The notes beneath the pieces are model-generated. The model saw nothing but the letters and a program-made list of their open reading frames with translations. It was not told the origin of the DNA and made no database searches. Positions 51,731 to 59,870 of a DNA stretch of 64,000 bases are shown piece by piece (within the stretch, counting starts at the first letter, position 1; each line of letters starts with the position of its first letter). A program made the position numbers and the translations under genes. Origin of the DNA: Kitasatospora sp. NBC_00458 (GTDB lineage Bacteria; Actinomycetota; Actinomycetes; Streptomycetales; Streptomycetaceae). The stretch spans positions 186,001 to 250,000 of the forward strand of contig NZ_CP107904.1 in assembly GCF_036013975.1 (NCBI RefSeq), in the 5' to 3' direction.

Positions 51731-53383
51731 GTGAGAGCCGGCCGGCAGCCGAGCCCGGCGCCCGTCACCAGCACCCGCGCGGCGCCCGCCAACAAGGCCG
51801 AGGCGCTCGTCGACTGGGCCGACGGGCGACTCGGCATCTACGCCCTGTCCAAGTCCAACCTGCGCAAGATCTTCCCGGACCACTGGTCCTTCATGCTGGG
51901 CGAGATCTGCCTCTACACCTTCGTCATCATCATCCTGACCGGGGTCTGGCTGACGCTGTTCTTCGTCCCCTCGATGGGCGAGGTCATCTACGAGGGCTCG
52001 TACGTGCCCCTCAGGGGCATCCCGATGTCGGAGGCCTTCGCCTCCACGATGGAGATCAGCTTCGACCTCCGCGGCGGCCTGCTGATCCGGCAGATCCACC
52101 ACTGGGCCGCCATCGTCTTCGTCGCGGCCATGTTCGTGCACATGATGCGCGTCTTCTTCACCGGGGCGTTCCGCAAGCCGCGCGAGATCAACTGGCTGTT
52201 CGGGGCACTACTGCTGTTCCTCGGCATGTTCGACGGGTTCATGGGCTACTCGCTGCCCGACGACCTGCTCTCCGGCACCGGCATCCGGTTCATGGAGGGC
52301 GCGGTCCTCGCCGTGCCGATCGTCGGGACGTACCTCCAGTTCTTCATCTTCGGCGGCGAGTTCCCGGGCGTGGTGATCATCCCCCGGCTGTTCACCGTGC
52401 ACATCCTGCTGATCCCCGGGATCATGCTGGGGCTGCTGGTGGCCCACCTGATCCTGGTCTTCTACCACAAGCACACCCAGTTCGCCGGGCCCGGCCGGAC
52501 CAACTCGAACGTGGTCGGGATGCCGCTGATGCCCGTCTACATGGCGAAGGCGGGCGGCTTCTTCTTCCTGGTGTTCGGCGCCGTCTCCGCGATGGCGGCG
52601 ATCGCGACCGTCAACCCGATCTGGCTGTACGGTCCGTACCGGCCCGACCAGGTCTCCACGGACGCCCAGCCGGACTGGTACATGGGCTTCTCCGAGGGCC
52701 TGATCCGGATCATGCCGGGCTGGGAGATCGGGCTCTGGGGCCACACCCTCAACATGGGTGTCTTCGTACCGCTGATGATCTTCCCGATGGTCCTGATGGC
52801 GATCTGGTCCTACCCCTTCCTTGAGGCGTGGATCACCGGCGACCGGCGCGAGCACCACATCGCCGACCGGCCCCGCAACGCCCCGGTGCGCACCGCGTTC
52901 GGCGCCGCCTGGATCAGCCTCTACCTGATCCTGCTGGCCGGCGGCGGCAACGACCTGCTGGCCACGCACTTCCACCTGTCGATCAACGCGATCACCAACG
53001 CGGTCCGGATCGGGTTCTTCGTCGTCCCGGTGGTGGTCTTCGTCATCACCAAGCGGTGGTGCCTGGGCCTCCAGCGGCGGGACAAGGAGAAGGTCCTGCA
53101 CGGGCGGGAGACCGGCGTCATCAAGCGGCTCCAGCACGGCGAGTTCGTCGAGATCCACGCGCCGCTGCCGCAGGGCCGGCTGTACACCCTCACCTCGCAC
53201 GACCAGCCGCAGCCCGTGGACCTGCCGGCCGAGGTGGACGAGAACGGGGTGGCCCGCAAGCTCGGACTGCTGGCACGCACCCGTGCCAAGCTCTCCCGCG
53301 GCTTCTACGGCTCGGGCAGCCAGATCGCCAAGCCGACGGTCGAGGAGCACGACGAGATCACCAGCGGCCACGGGCACCACTGA
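51731..53383 (+). CDS. qcrB: Cytochrome b subunit of a bc1-type quinol:cytochrome c reductase (orphan copy)
   Basis: The protein has 550 aa from the GTG at 51731 (GGGGAG upstream). The two heme-b His pairs are present: HHWAAIVFVAAMFVHMMR and VHILLIPGIMLGLLVAHLIL. The Qo-site motif is PDWYMGF (PEWY in most organisms, PDWY in actinobacteria). Eight or more helices and a His-rich end (GHGHH) fit actinobacterial QcrB. The usual neighbours qcrC, qcrA and ctaE are absent, so this is a second, stand-alone copy as in some streptomycetes. It could be an alternative subunit used under special conditions. Confidence 0.92.
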   Translation: MRAGRQPSPAPVTSTRAAPANKAEALVDWADGRLGIYALSKSNLRKIFPDHWSFMLGEICLYTFVIIILTGVWLTLFFVPSMGEVIYEGSYVPLRGIPMSEAFASTMEISFDLRGGLLIRQIHHWAAIVFVAAMFVHMMRVFFTGAFRKPREINWLFGALLLFLGMFDGFMGYSLPDDLLSGTGIRFMEGAVLAVPIVGTYLQFFIFGGEFPGVVIIPRLFTVHILLIPGIMLGLLVAHLILVFYHKHTQFAGPGRTNSNVVGMPLMPVYMAKAGGFFFLVFGAVSAMAAIATVNPIWLYGPYRPDQVSTDAQPDWYMGFSEGLIRIMPGWEIGLWGHTLNMGVFVPLMIFPMVLMAIWSYPFLEAWITGDRREHHIADRPRNAPVRTAFGAAWISLYLILLAGGGNDLLATHFHLSINAITNAVRIGFFVVPVVVFVITKRWCLGLQRRDKEKVLHGRETGVIKRLQHGEFVEIHAPLPQGRLYTLTSHDQPQPVDLPAEVDENGVARKLGLLARTRAKLSRGFYGSGSQIAKPTVEEHDEITSGHGHH

Positions 53384-53400
53384 CCCGGACGCCCCGCACC

Positions 53401-53441
53401 GGCGGGCCCGCCGCACCCCGTGGGTGTGCGGCGGGCCCGCC
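53401..53441 (+). terminator. Terminator after qcrB
   Basis: A perfect 16-base stem (53401-53416 with 53426-53441) and nine-base loop follow the stop by 17 bases. Confidence 0.8.
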
Positions 53442-53459
53442 CGTCGTTCCCGGCCGGGC

Positions 53460-53516
53460 GGGGTTCCGCCAGCCGGACGGGGCTCCGTCAACCGGGCGGG
53501 GCTCCGTCAGCCGGAC
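53460..53516. repeat. Tandem repeat, three units of 19 bases
   Basis: Units start at 53460, 53479 and 53498 and share GGGGCTCCGTCAGCCGGAC with a few changes; a partial fourth copy runs into the stop codon of the next minus-strand gene. Confidence 0.75.
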
Positions 53517-53523
53517 GGGGGCG

Positions 53524-53937
53524 TCAGCCGTGCAGGGCGGCCGGGAGGGCCGCGAGCAGCGCCGCCGCCAGGGCCACCGAGAGGCAGACGGCCGCCCAGC
53601 GGGCACAGATCCGGCGGCACTCGGAGCGGTAGCGGGCGGCCAGCTGCCGGCACCGCTCGACCGCCCGGTCGACGACCTCCTCGGCGTACCGCAGCCGGTC
53701 GTCCGCGTAGGCGCGCTCCAGGGCCTCCCGGTCGTCCGGCGCGAGCCAGGGGAACCGGTCGGCGAAGGCCCGGGCGTCCCGTTCGGCCGCCGCCACCTCC
53801 GCCTCCCAGGCGAGATAGCCCTCCAGCCGGGCGATCTCCACCCGGGCGTCCACCGCCGGCCCGCCCGCGCGCGGGTCCGTCGCCCGCCTGCCCGGCCGGG
53901 CGTTCCGCGCCTTCGGCGGGCGCTGCCTGCCACCCAT
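53524..53937 (-). CDS. Small protein with one C-terminal membrane helix, unknown function
   Basis: The protein has 137 aa from the ATG at 53937 with AAGGAG upstream. A basic N-terminus (RQRPPKARNARPGRRATD) precedes a helical, probably coiled region (ARLEGYLAWEAEVAAAERDARAFADRFPWL; RLRYAEEVVDRAVERCRQL) and one hydrophobic segment near the end (VCLSVALAAALLAALPAAL). It would be a tail-anchored protein with its bulk in the cytoplasm. It is divergent from the polyprenyl synthase operon and may belong to it. Confidence 0.6.
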   Translation of the reverse strand: MGGRQRPPKARNARPGRRATDPRAGGPAVDARVEIARLEGYLAWEAEVAAAERDARAFADRFPWLAPDDREALERAYADDRLRYAEEVVDRAVERCRQLAARYRSECRRICARWAAVCLSVALAAALLAALPAALHG

Positions 53938-54265
53938 GACCGCTCCTTGTCCCGTCGTCGTCCCAGCACCCCCCGGCGCGGACCGCTCCGCAGCCACGCA
54001 ACTACTATCAGTGACCGGTGGCGGGCGGCGCCCGACTCGCCGGACCGCAGCCCGCCCGGCCCGCGGCGACCGGGCGCGCGGAACGCGGCGCGCGCCGGGG
54101 TGGCTCCGGCGCACGTCAGCGGGGGTGCGCACGGGCGTGGCGCCGCCGAAAGGATGGACACGCTCCGCACATGGCCGTGTACCATCAGCGATCGAGACCG
54201 GCGCCCTGCCCGCGTCGGCCCGGCCGCCCCGGCCCCGCCCGGAGCGCGAACCCAGGAGGTCAGCC
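53938..54265. other. 328-base divergent region
   Basis: It separates the small tail-anchored protein from the helical protein gene. Minus-strand GATAGT near 54008 and plus-strand TACCAT near 54180 are possible -10 boxes, without convincing -35 partners. No gene is visible. Confidence 0.35.
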
Positions 54266-54700
54266 ATGCCCGACGCCGGTCGGTTCAGCGAGTTGGGCGA
54301 GCAGGGCTCGCGCGCGGTCATGGAGGCCGCGGCCGTCCTGGAACGCGAGCTCTCCGCCGGGCTGGCGGACGCCAAGGCGGCCACCGCCCGGCTGACCGGC
54401 GAACACCGCGTGGACCAGGAGGAGTTCGACCGACTGGTCCGCCGGGTCTCGGAGAACACCCACCAGCTGATCGACGCGGTCAGCACCCGGGTCCTCGCCA
54501 GTACCACCGGCGAGGTGTCCGACCAGGCCGAGCGCCTCACCGCCAACGCCCACGACGTCCTCGACCTGCTGCTGAACCTCAGCAGCCTCGCCCCGGGCCT
54601 CGCCAACCGCACCCTGCAGGGCGCCTTCGGCCCGCAGCGCCGTTCGGGCGAGCGCGCCGAAGGCACCGGCGGCGGGTCGGCCGAGCGGCCGGAGGGGTGA
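54266..54700 (+). CDS. Helical protein of unknown function upstream of a polyprenyl synthase
   Basis: The protein has 144 aa with AGGAGG six bases before the ATG. It is almost all helix by sequence, with coiled-coil-like heptads (AAAVLERELSAGLADAKAATARL; DQEEFDRLVRRVSENTHQLIDAV) and a hydrophilic Gly/Glu/Arg tail. It has no membrane segment. Its stop overlaps the polyprenyl synthase start (GTGA), so the two are translated together and may form a complex. No family is recognised. Confidence 0.65.
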   Translation: MPDAGRFSELGEQGSRAVMEAAAVLERELSAGLADAKAATARLTGEHRVDQEEFDRLVRRVSENTHQLIDAVSTRVLASTTGEVSDQAERLTANAHDVLDLLLNLSSLAPGLANRTLQGAFGPQRRSGERAEGTGGGSAERPEG

Positions 54701-55806
54701 GCACGGCGGCCGGCCCCGCGGCCGTCGGGGCGCCGCTGGTCGAACGGGTCCTCGCCCGGTACCGCGAACGGACCGTCACCGAACTGCTCCGCCACATCCC
54801 CGAGCAGAGCCCGCCCTACCTCTACGAGCTCACCGCCGACTACCCGGCCCGGCCCTGCAAGGGCCTGCGCGCGGCCCTCTGCCTGGCCACCTGCACCGCC
54901 TTCGGCGGCTCCCCCGGGCGGGCCCTCAACCCCGCGGTCACCGTCGAGCTGTTCCACAACGCCTTCCTGATCCACGACGACATCCAGGACGGCAGCGAGC
55001 TGCGCCGCGGCGCGCCCACGCTCCCCACCCGGTACGGCGTCGAGGTGGCCCTGAACGTCGGCAACGCCACCCACCTGCTCGGACTGCGCAGGGTCATGGC
55101 CAACCGGCGCGGCCTGGGCGGCGAACTGGCCTGGCGGCTGTTCGAGGAGACCGAGCTGATGTGCCGGCAGTCGCTGGAGGGCCAGGCGATGGAGATCGGC
55201 TGGATCAGGGACAACGTCTGCGAGCTGACGGCCACCGACTACTACCGGATGTGCCTCAAGAAGACGTCCTGGTACACCTTCCTCTACCCGTGCCGCTCCG
55301 GACTGCTGGTCGCCCGGGGCGCCGGCACGGACGCCAGCCGGCTCGACCGCTTCGGCTGGTACCTCGGCGCCGCCTTCCAGATCCAGGACGACGTGCTCAA
55401 CCTGATCGGCACCGCCGAGGAGTACGGCAAGGAGATCGCCGGGGACCTCTGGGAGGGCAAGCGGACCCTCATGCTGATCCACCTGCTGGAGCGCTGCACC
55501 GCCGCCGAACGGGCCCGCGTCGTCCGGTACCTGAGCCGCACCCGGTCCCAGCGCGGCCCCGGGGCGGCCGAGGACGTCCGCTGGCTGCTCGACCGGATGA
55601 CGGCCTACGACTGCGTGGCGCACGCGCAGGAGGCCGCCGCCGGGCTGGTCGCCGCCGCCCGGCGGGAGATCGAGAGCGTCCTCGCGGACGTGCCCCCGGC
55701 CGGGCCCGAACCGGCCGCGGAGGACCCCGAAGCGGCCCTGGAGGCCACCGAGGCGCGGGAGTTCCTGCTGGCCCTGCCCGGGTTCGTGGTCGCCCGCGGC
55801 CGCTGA
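54697..55806 (+). CDS. Polyprenyl (geranylgeranyl-type) diphosphate synthase
   Basis: The protein has 369 aa from a GTG coupled to the previous gene. The first Asp-rich motif lies in LFHNAFLIHDDIQD near residue 95 and the second is QDDVLNL near 229; the Asn after the second DD occurs in many GGPP synthases. The small Ala five residues before the first DD allows products of C20 or longer. It condenses isopentenyl diphosphate with an allylic primer in the cytoplasm. A C-terminal extension of about 45 residues is Pro/Glu-rich. No terpene cyclase or prenyltransferase is nearby, so the use of the product is unknown. Confidence 0.85.
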   Translation: MSTAAGPAAVGAPLVERVLARYRERTVTELLRHIPEQSPPYLYELTADYPARPCKGLRAALCLATCTAFGGSPGRALNPAVTVELFHNAFLIHDDIQDGSELRRGAPTLPTRYGVEVALNVGNATHLLGLRRVMANRRGLGGELAWRLFEETELMCRQSLEGQAMEIGWIRDNVCELTATDYYRMCLKKTSWYTFLYPCRSGLLVARGAGTDASRLDRFGWYLGAAFQIQDDVLNLIGTAEEYGKEIAGDLWEGKRTLMLIHLLERCTAAERARVVRYLSRTRSQRGPGAAEDVRWLLDRMTAYDCVAHAQEAAAGLVAAARREIESVLADVPPAGPEPAAEDPEAALEATEAREFLLALPGFVVARGR

Positions 55807-55809
55807 CCC

Positions 55810-55837
55810 TTGCGCGTTCACCCACCCTGCGTAAGAT
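55810..55837 (+). promoter_or_regulatory. Candidate internal promoter of the cupin-to-ALDH gene run
   Basis: TTGCGC (55810-55815) and TAAGAT (55832-55837) are 16 bases apart, giving a leader of about 90 bases before the cupin ATG. It suggests the second half of the locus can be expressed on its own. Confidence 0.4.
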
Positions 55838-55933
55838 CCACAAGGCCGGCCCCGGACGGCGGGAACCGACCACCGGCCGGCCGACGTCACCGGGGGTGAC
55901 GTCGCTGCGGTCAACGTGGGGGTGGGGTGGCCG

Positions 55934-56602
55934 ATGTCCATGGAATCCGGCCTGCGCGAGCTCGAACGGCTCGCCGGGCGACTGCCGGGCGGGGTCGACC
56001 TGTACCGGCTCCGGCCCGACGGCCGCGTCCTGCTCGCCGACCGGGACGGCGCACGGGAACTCGGCCCGGACGCCGCCCACGGACCGGCGGGCGAGGAGCT
56101 GCTCCGCTTCATCGACGAGGGCCAGTTCGCCCACTACCTGGTCGGCGACGCCAAGACCTCGCCCGAACGGCCGTCCAACGCCACCTACAAGCTCGGCATC
56201 GTCGCGCCGCGCAGCGCCTTCACCCCGCACGCCCACGGCGGCGAGCACCTGGTGCTCAGCCTCGGCCACGCCGCCTGCGGCCTGTACGACGCCGAACGGC
56301 GCCGGGTGGTGAACGTCCCGCTGACGCCCGGACTGCTGATCCGGATCCCCGAACTGATGCCGCACTCCTTCGCCAACCGGGGCGACGAACCGCTCAACAT
56401 CCTCGCCGCGAACACCGGTTACGGCATCGACCACGAGGACTACGCGATCACCGCCGCCGAGGCCGAACGCCGGCAGGAGACCGAACTCGCCGAGGCGCTG
56501 CGCGCGGTGGAGCGCGGGCAGCAGGTGGGCGGGGTCAGCCCCCGGGAGCGGCTCGCCGCCCGGCTGCGCCGGCTGGCGGCGGCCCTGGAGGTGCCGCGGT
56601 GA
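55934..56602 (+). CDS. Cupin-fold protein
   Basis: The protein has 222 aa from the ATG at 55934; a GTG at 55916 in the same frame is an alternative. The cupin core is at about residues 90-160: FTPHAHGGEHLVLSLG gives the HxH...H metal-ligand region and LIRIPELMPHSFANRG the second motif, so it probably binds a metal. An N-terminal domain of 85 residues and a C-terminal helical, Arg-rich part (AAEAERRQETELAEALRAVE) flank it. It might be a dioxygenase, isomerase or sensor. It overlaps the following zinc-ribbon gene by GTGA. Confidence 0.75.
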   Translation: MSMESGLRELERLAGRLPGGVDLYRLRPDGRVLLADRDGARELGPDAAHGPAGEELLRFIDEGQFAHYLVGDAKTSPERPSNATYKLGIVAPRSAFTPHAHGGEHLVLSLGHAACGLYDAERRRVVNVPLTPGLLIRIPELMPHSFANRGDEPLNILAANTGYGIDHEDYAITAAEAERRQETELAEALRAVERGQQVGGVSPRERLAARLRRLAAALEVPR

Positions 56603-57804
56603 TCTGCCCGCACTGCCGGCAGCAGCTGCTGCACCGCGAACGCTACGGCCGCCGCTGCGGCCGGTGCCGCCGCGAGTTCGCGCTGGAACCGAAACTCGAC
56701 CAGGGCCTGCACGACCTCCGGGTGATGCAGCACGCCGCCCGGCTCACCGACGGCGGCCGCCTCCTCTGCACCACCGACCAGCTGCGCTGGTCCCTCGTGA
56801 AGCGGCAGCAGCCCCGGGCCCTCCCGGACAAGGCGCCCGCGGAACCGCCCGCACCCGTCGCCGACACCGACAGCCCGGGCTGCGCGGCGGCGGGCGCGGC
56901 CGTCCCGCTGACCGTCGCCGCCCTCTGGGCCGTCCTCGCGCCCGCGTACCCGCTCCTCGCCCTCGCACCGGCCGCGTTCGGCCTGTGGTTCCTGTTCGGC
57001 CTGCTGGTCATCGCCGTGGAACGCCGGCAGCTCCCGCGCAAGCGCCGGGAGTGGCAGCGGTCGCACGACCGGTGGACCGAACACCTCCGGGAGTGGCAGC
57101 ACGAGCAGCGGCGCTGGACCGAACCCCTCGTGACCCCCGTCGACCTGACGGCCCAGCAGGTGCGGTCCTCCCTCATGCACTCCTGGAAGAGCACCTACGG
57201 CGCCCTGCCCGAGGGCGTGGTCGACGAGTCGACCGTCCGGCCGGCCCGCCCGCCCGGCGCCCCGGCGCTCGCCGTGCTCTGCCCGGACCCGACGGTGACG
57301 GCCTTCCTGCACGCCAACGGCTTCCCCGGGCGCCACGACGCACTGCTCGTGCGCACCCCGGAGGAGATACCCGCCGGACTCCCCGTGGTCGTCCTGCACG
57401 ACGCCTCCCCGCAGGGCCTGCTGCTCGTCGCCGACACCCGGGCCGCGCTCCCCGGCCGGCGGGTCGTCGACGCCGGACTGTCGGCCCGCACCGTGCTCGC
57501 CGAACCGACGCGGACGGTCCAGCTGTACACCCGTCAGCAGCGCGCGGTGCTCGCGGAACAGCTGGCGCGGATACCGGGACTCACCGACGCCGAACGCACC
57601 TGGTACGAGAAGGGCCTGTCGAGCCCGATCGCCGCCCAGCCGCCCAAGCGGGTGATGGCGGCCGCCGAACGGGCCGCCGAACGCGCACGGGGACGCGACC
57701 TGGGCTTCCTGAGCTGGCCGGCCCCACCGGCCGGACCCGCCCCGGCGGTGCCGCCCGCCCGCCCGGCGGACCTGGGCAAGGCGACACCGGAGGCGCCACG
57801 ATGA
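56599..57804 (+). CDS. Zinc-ribbon membrane protein with a degenerate Topo VI-A-like core (paralog 1)
   Basis: The protein has 401 aa and overlaps its neighbours by four bases on both sides. A zinc ribbon (Cys3, Cys6, Cys20, Cys23) opens the protein. The segment LLCTTDQLRWSLVKR near residue 60 aligns with a helix-turn-helix start found in the gene at 58967 (TERQLYYELCR), with Trp in place of Tyr. Two membrane helices (VPLTVAALWAVLAPAYPLLAL and AFGLWFLFGLLVIAV) follow. The C-terminal half has LAVLCPD, TAFLHANGFPGRH, VVVLHDASPQGLLLVAD and ends GFLSWP, matching the two paralogs and resembling the Toprim part of topoisomerase VI-A. Function unknown; the assignment is inferred from alignment by eye. 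Confidence 0.65.
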   Translation: MICPHCRQQLLHRERYGRRCGRCRREFALEPKLDQGLHDLRVMQHAARLTDGGRLLCTTDQLRWSLVKRQQPRALPDKAPAEPPAPVADTDSPGCAAAGAAVPLTVAALWAVLAPAYPLLALAPAAFGLWFLFGLLVIAVERRQLPRKRREWQRSHDRWTEHLREWQHEQRRWTEPLVTPVDLTAQQVRSSLMHSWKSTYGALPEGVVDESTVRPARPPGAPALAVLCPDPTVTAFLHANGFPGRHDALLVRTPEEIPAGLPVVVLHDASPQGLLLVADTRAALPGRRVVDAGLSARTVLAEPTRTVQLYTRQQRAVLAEQLARIPGLTDAERTWYEKGLSSPIAAQPPKRVMAAAERAAERARGRDLGFLSWPAPPAGPAPAVPPARPADLGKATPEAPR

Positions 57805-58970
57805 TCTGTCCGCACTGCGCGAAGAGCCTGCAACAGCGCGAACGCGGCGGGCACCGCTGCTCCTACTGCCGCAAGGAATTCGCCCTCGACCCGAAGTCGG
57901 AGGGCACCGGGCTCCACGACCTGCGGATCCGCAAGCTCACCGCCAGACTCACCCTGGACGGCCGGCTCGCCTGCACCACCGGCCAGTTGCGGTACGCCCT
58001 GCAGCGGCGCGGACGGCCCGACCCGGCCTTCCTCGGCAACCGCGGCGGAGGCTCGTGCCTCGCCGTGCTCGGCCTCGCCGCCATCGTCGTCGGCGCGGCC
58101 CTGAACGGGACCCTCACCGTGCTCCTGGTACTCGGCGGCCTGGTCCTGATCGGCACCGGCGTCCGGATGTTCCGGCTCGCCGACACGCCCGCGCCACCCG
58201 TGCCGATCGAGCTGCGCTGGGACGCCGACGGCTTCCGGCGGACCGTGGTCGACCGGTGGAAGAAGGTCTACGGCACGCTCCCGGCCGGGCTGGTCGAGGA
58301 CGAGCTGCTCCGGCCGGGACCGCCGCCCGCCGACCCCGCGTTCGTGCTGCTCTGCCCGGACCGGACGGTCACCGCGTTCCTGCACGCCAACGACTACCCG
58401 CGCCGCCACCGCGCGCTGCTCGCCGCCGACCTGCGCGCCGTCCCCGCCGGACCGCCCGTGGTGGTGCTGCACGACGCCTCCCCGCAGGGCCTGCTGCTCG
58501 TCGCCGACACCCGCGCCGCACTGCCCGGCCGCCGGGTGCTCGACGCGGGCCTCCCGGTGCGCACCGTCCTCGTCGACCAGGACAAGTACGTCCTGCTGCG
58601 CGACCCGCACCGCCCCGAGGAGTTGCAGGTGCGGCTGGAGCGGACCGTACCGGGGCTGACCGCCACCGAGCTGACCTGGTTCGCCGAGGGCTGGTGGAGC
58701 CCGCTCGCCGCACTGCCGCCCAAGCGGCTGATGGCCGTCGCCCTCCGGGCCGCCGAACGGGCCGGCGGGGCGCACCCGGCACACGGCCGCGGCACGGCGG
58801 GCGGGCCGGGCGCACCGGGCGGCCTCGTCAAGGCCCCGGCGGCCCGGCGGCCCGAACCCGCCGAGAGCCCCGCCGAGACCCGTCGACGCGCCCTCGCCGT
58901 CGGCTTCCTGACCTGGCCCGACGACCGGCCCGGCAACGGGCCCGGGCCCGCCGAGAAGGGCACCGCATGA
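57801..58970 (+). CDS. Zinc-ribbon membrane protein with a degenerate Topo VI-A-like core (paralog 2)
   Basis: The protein has 389 aa with ATGA overlaps on both sides. It is a clear paralog of the previous protein: same zinc ribbon (Cys3, Cys6, Cys20, Cys23), LACTTGQLRYALQRR (Tyr65 at the place of the topoisomerase tyrosine), two membrane helices (CLAVLGLAAIVVGAAL and LTVLLVLGGLVLIGTGVRMF), then FVLLCPD, TAFLHANDYPRRH, VVVLHDASPQGLLLVAD and GFLTWP. The Toprim Asp pair is D-x-S instead of D-x-D. It probably sits in the membrane with both soluble parts in the cytoplasm and may pair with paralog 1. No function is known to me. Confidence 0.65.
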   Translation: MICPHCAKSLQQRERGGHRCSYCRKEFALDPKSEGTGLHDLRIRKLTARLTLDGRLACTTGQLRYALQRRGRPDPAFLGNRGGGSCLAVLGLAAIVVGAALNGTLTVLLVLGGLVLIGTGVRMFRLADTPAPPVPIELRWDADGFRRTVVDRWKKVYGTLPAGLVEDELLRPGPPPADPAFVLLCPDRTVTAFLHANDYPRRHRALLAADLRAVPAGPPVVVLHDASPQGLLLVADTRAALPGRRVLDAGLPVRTVLVDQDKYVLLRDPHRPEELQVRLERTVPGLTATELTWFAEGWWSPLAALPPKRLMAVALRAAERAGGAHPAHGRGTAGGPGAPGGLVKAPAARRPEPAESPAETRRRALAVGFLTWPDDRPGNGPGPAEKGTA

Positions 58971-59830
58971 CCCCGCGTCCACTGCTGGACGGAGCACTGA
59001 CCGTCGCCGCCGCCCGGGCCGGAGCACCCGGCGGACTGCGCTACACCGAACGCCAGCTCTACTACGAACTGTGCCGGGTGCTCCAGCCGCTGCACGCCGG
59101 CCCGCGCCGGATCCCGTACACCCTGGCGCCGCCGGTGCGGTACGGCCGCTTCGCCACCGCGCTCGCCGCCCGGCGCGACGGGCTGCCGGGCCTGCTGCCA
59201 CCGCTGGAGCCCGGGGCGACGGTCGCACCGCGCGCCCGGGTCGCCGCCGAGGCGGACCTGTACGACTACGGGCTCCCCCGGCTGCTGGTCTGCCAGAGCC
59301 CCGAGATCTCCGCCATGCTGATCGCCAACGACCTCCACCTGGAGGCCGCCTGTCCCGTCGTCCCCGCCTCCGGCCTGCCGCTCGACCCGCGGCTGACGGC
59401 CGCGCTGGCCCGGGCGGGCGGCGCCGTGGTGCACGTGCTGCACGACGCCAGCCCCACCGGCCTGGCCTGCTTCGAACAGGTCCGGGCGGAGTACGGCACC
59501 GCGGCGGGCGCCGGCGGAGCGGACGGCACCGCCGGCGTGCGGGTGCGCTCGATGGGCCTCGTCCCCCGGCACGCCGCCGCCCTCCACCTGACCTCCGGCC
59601 GCGGCCCGCAGGCCCACCGGGGCCCGCTGCCCGCCGGGCTGCGCCCCGAGGAACGGGCCTGGCTCGGCAGCGGCCGGACCATCGAACTGGCCGCCGTGGC
59701 GCCGGCCCGGTTGCTGCACACCGTGATCCGCCAGGTCCGCGGCACCGCCGCCGGACCGCGCCGCACGCCGCTGCGGAGCCGGGTCCGCAGCGCACGGGAG
59801 GCCGGCTTCCTCAGCTGGCCCACCGCCTGA
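58967..59830 (+). CDS. Topoisomerase VI-A/Spo11-like soluble protein with an incomplete Toprim motif (paralog 3)
   Basis: The protein has 287 aa and overlaps the previous gene by ATGA. LRYTERQLYYELCRVL (Tyr32/Tyr33) resembles the winged-helix catalytic segment of Topo VI-A/Spo11 (R-x-x-Y-Y). Then come LLVCQSPEISAMLIAND (Glu113, Toprim Glu position), PASGLPLDPRL, VVHVLHDASPTGL (Asp160-Ala-Ser162 where a Toprim has DxDP-x-G) and VRSMGLVPRHAAAL. Length is shorter than Topo VI-A (about 370). No B-subunit-like ATPase is adjacent. It lacks the zinc ribbon and membrane helices of its paralogs but ends with the same GFLSWP tail. DNA binding is a guess; cleavage is doubtful without the second Asp. Confidence 0.6.
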   Translation: MTPRPLLDGALTVAAARAGAPGGLRYTERQLYYELCRVLQPLHAGPRRIPYTLAPPVRYGRFATALAARRDGLPGLLPPLEPGATVAPRARVAAEADLYDYGLPRLLVCQSPEISAMLIANDLHLEAACPVVPASGLPLDPRLTAALARAGGAVVHVLHDASPTGLACFEQVRAEYGTAAGAGGADGTAGVRVRSMGLVPRHAAALHLTSGRGPQAHRGPLPAGLRPEERAWLGSGRTIELAAVAPARLLHTVIRQVRGTAAGPRRTPLRSRVRSAREAGFLSWPTA

Positions 59831-59870
59831 CCACCCGCCCCGTCCCCGACGCGTGAGGACCCCTCGACCC

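Noticed and set aside
56599-59830. A Wadjet (JetABCD) defence system
   Set aside because: Only the Topo VI-A-like element is comparable; there are no SMC-like, kleisin-like or kite-like genes.
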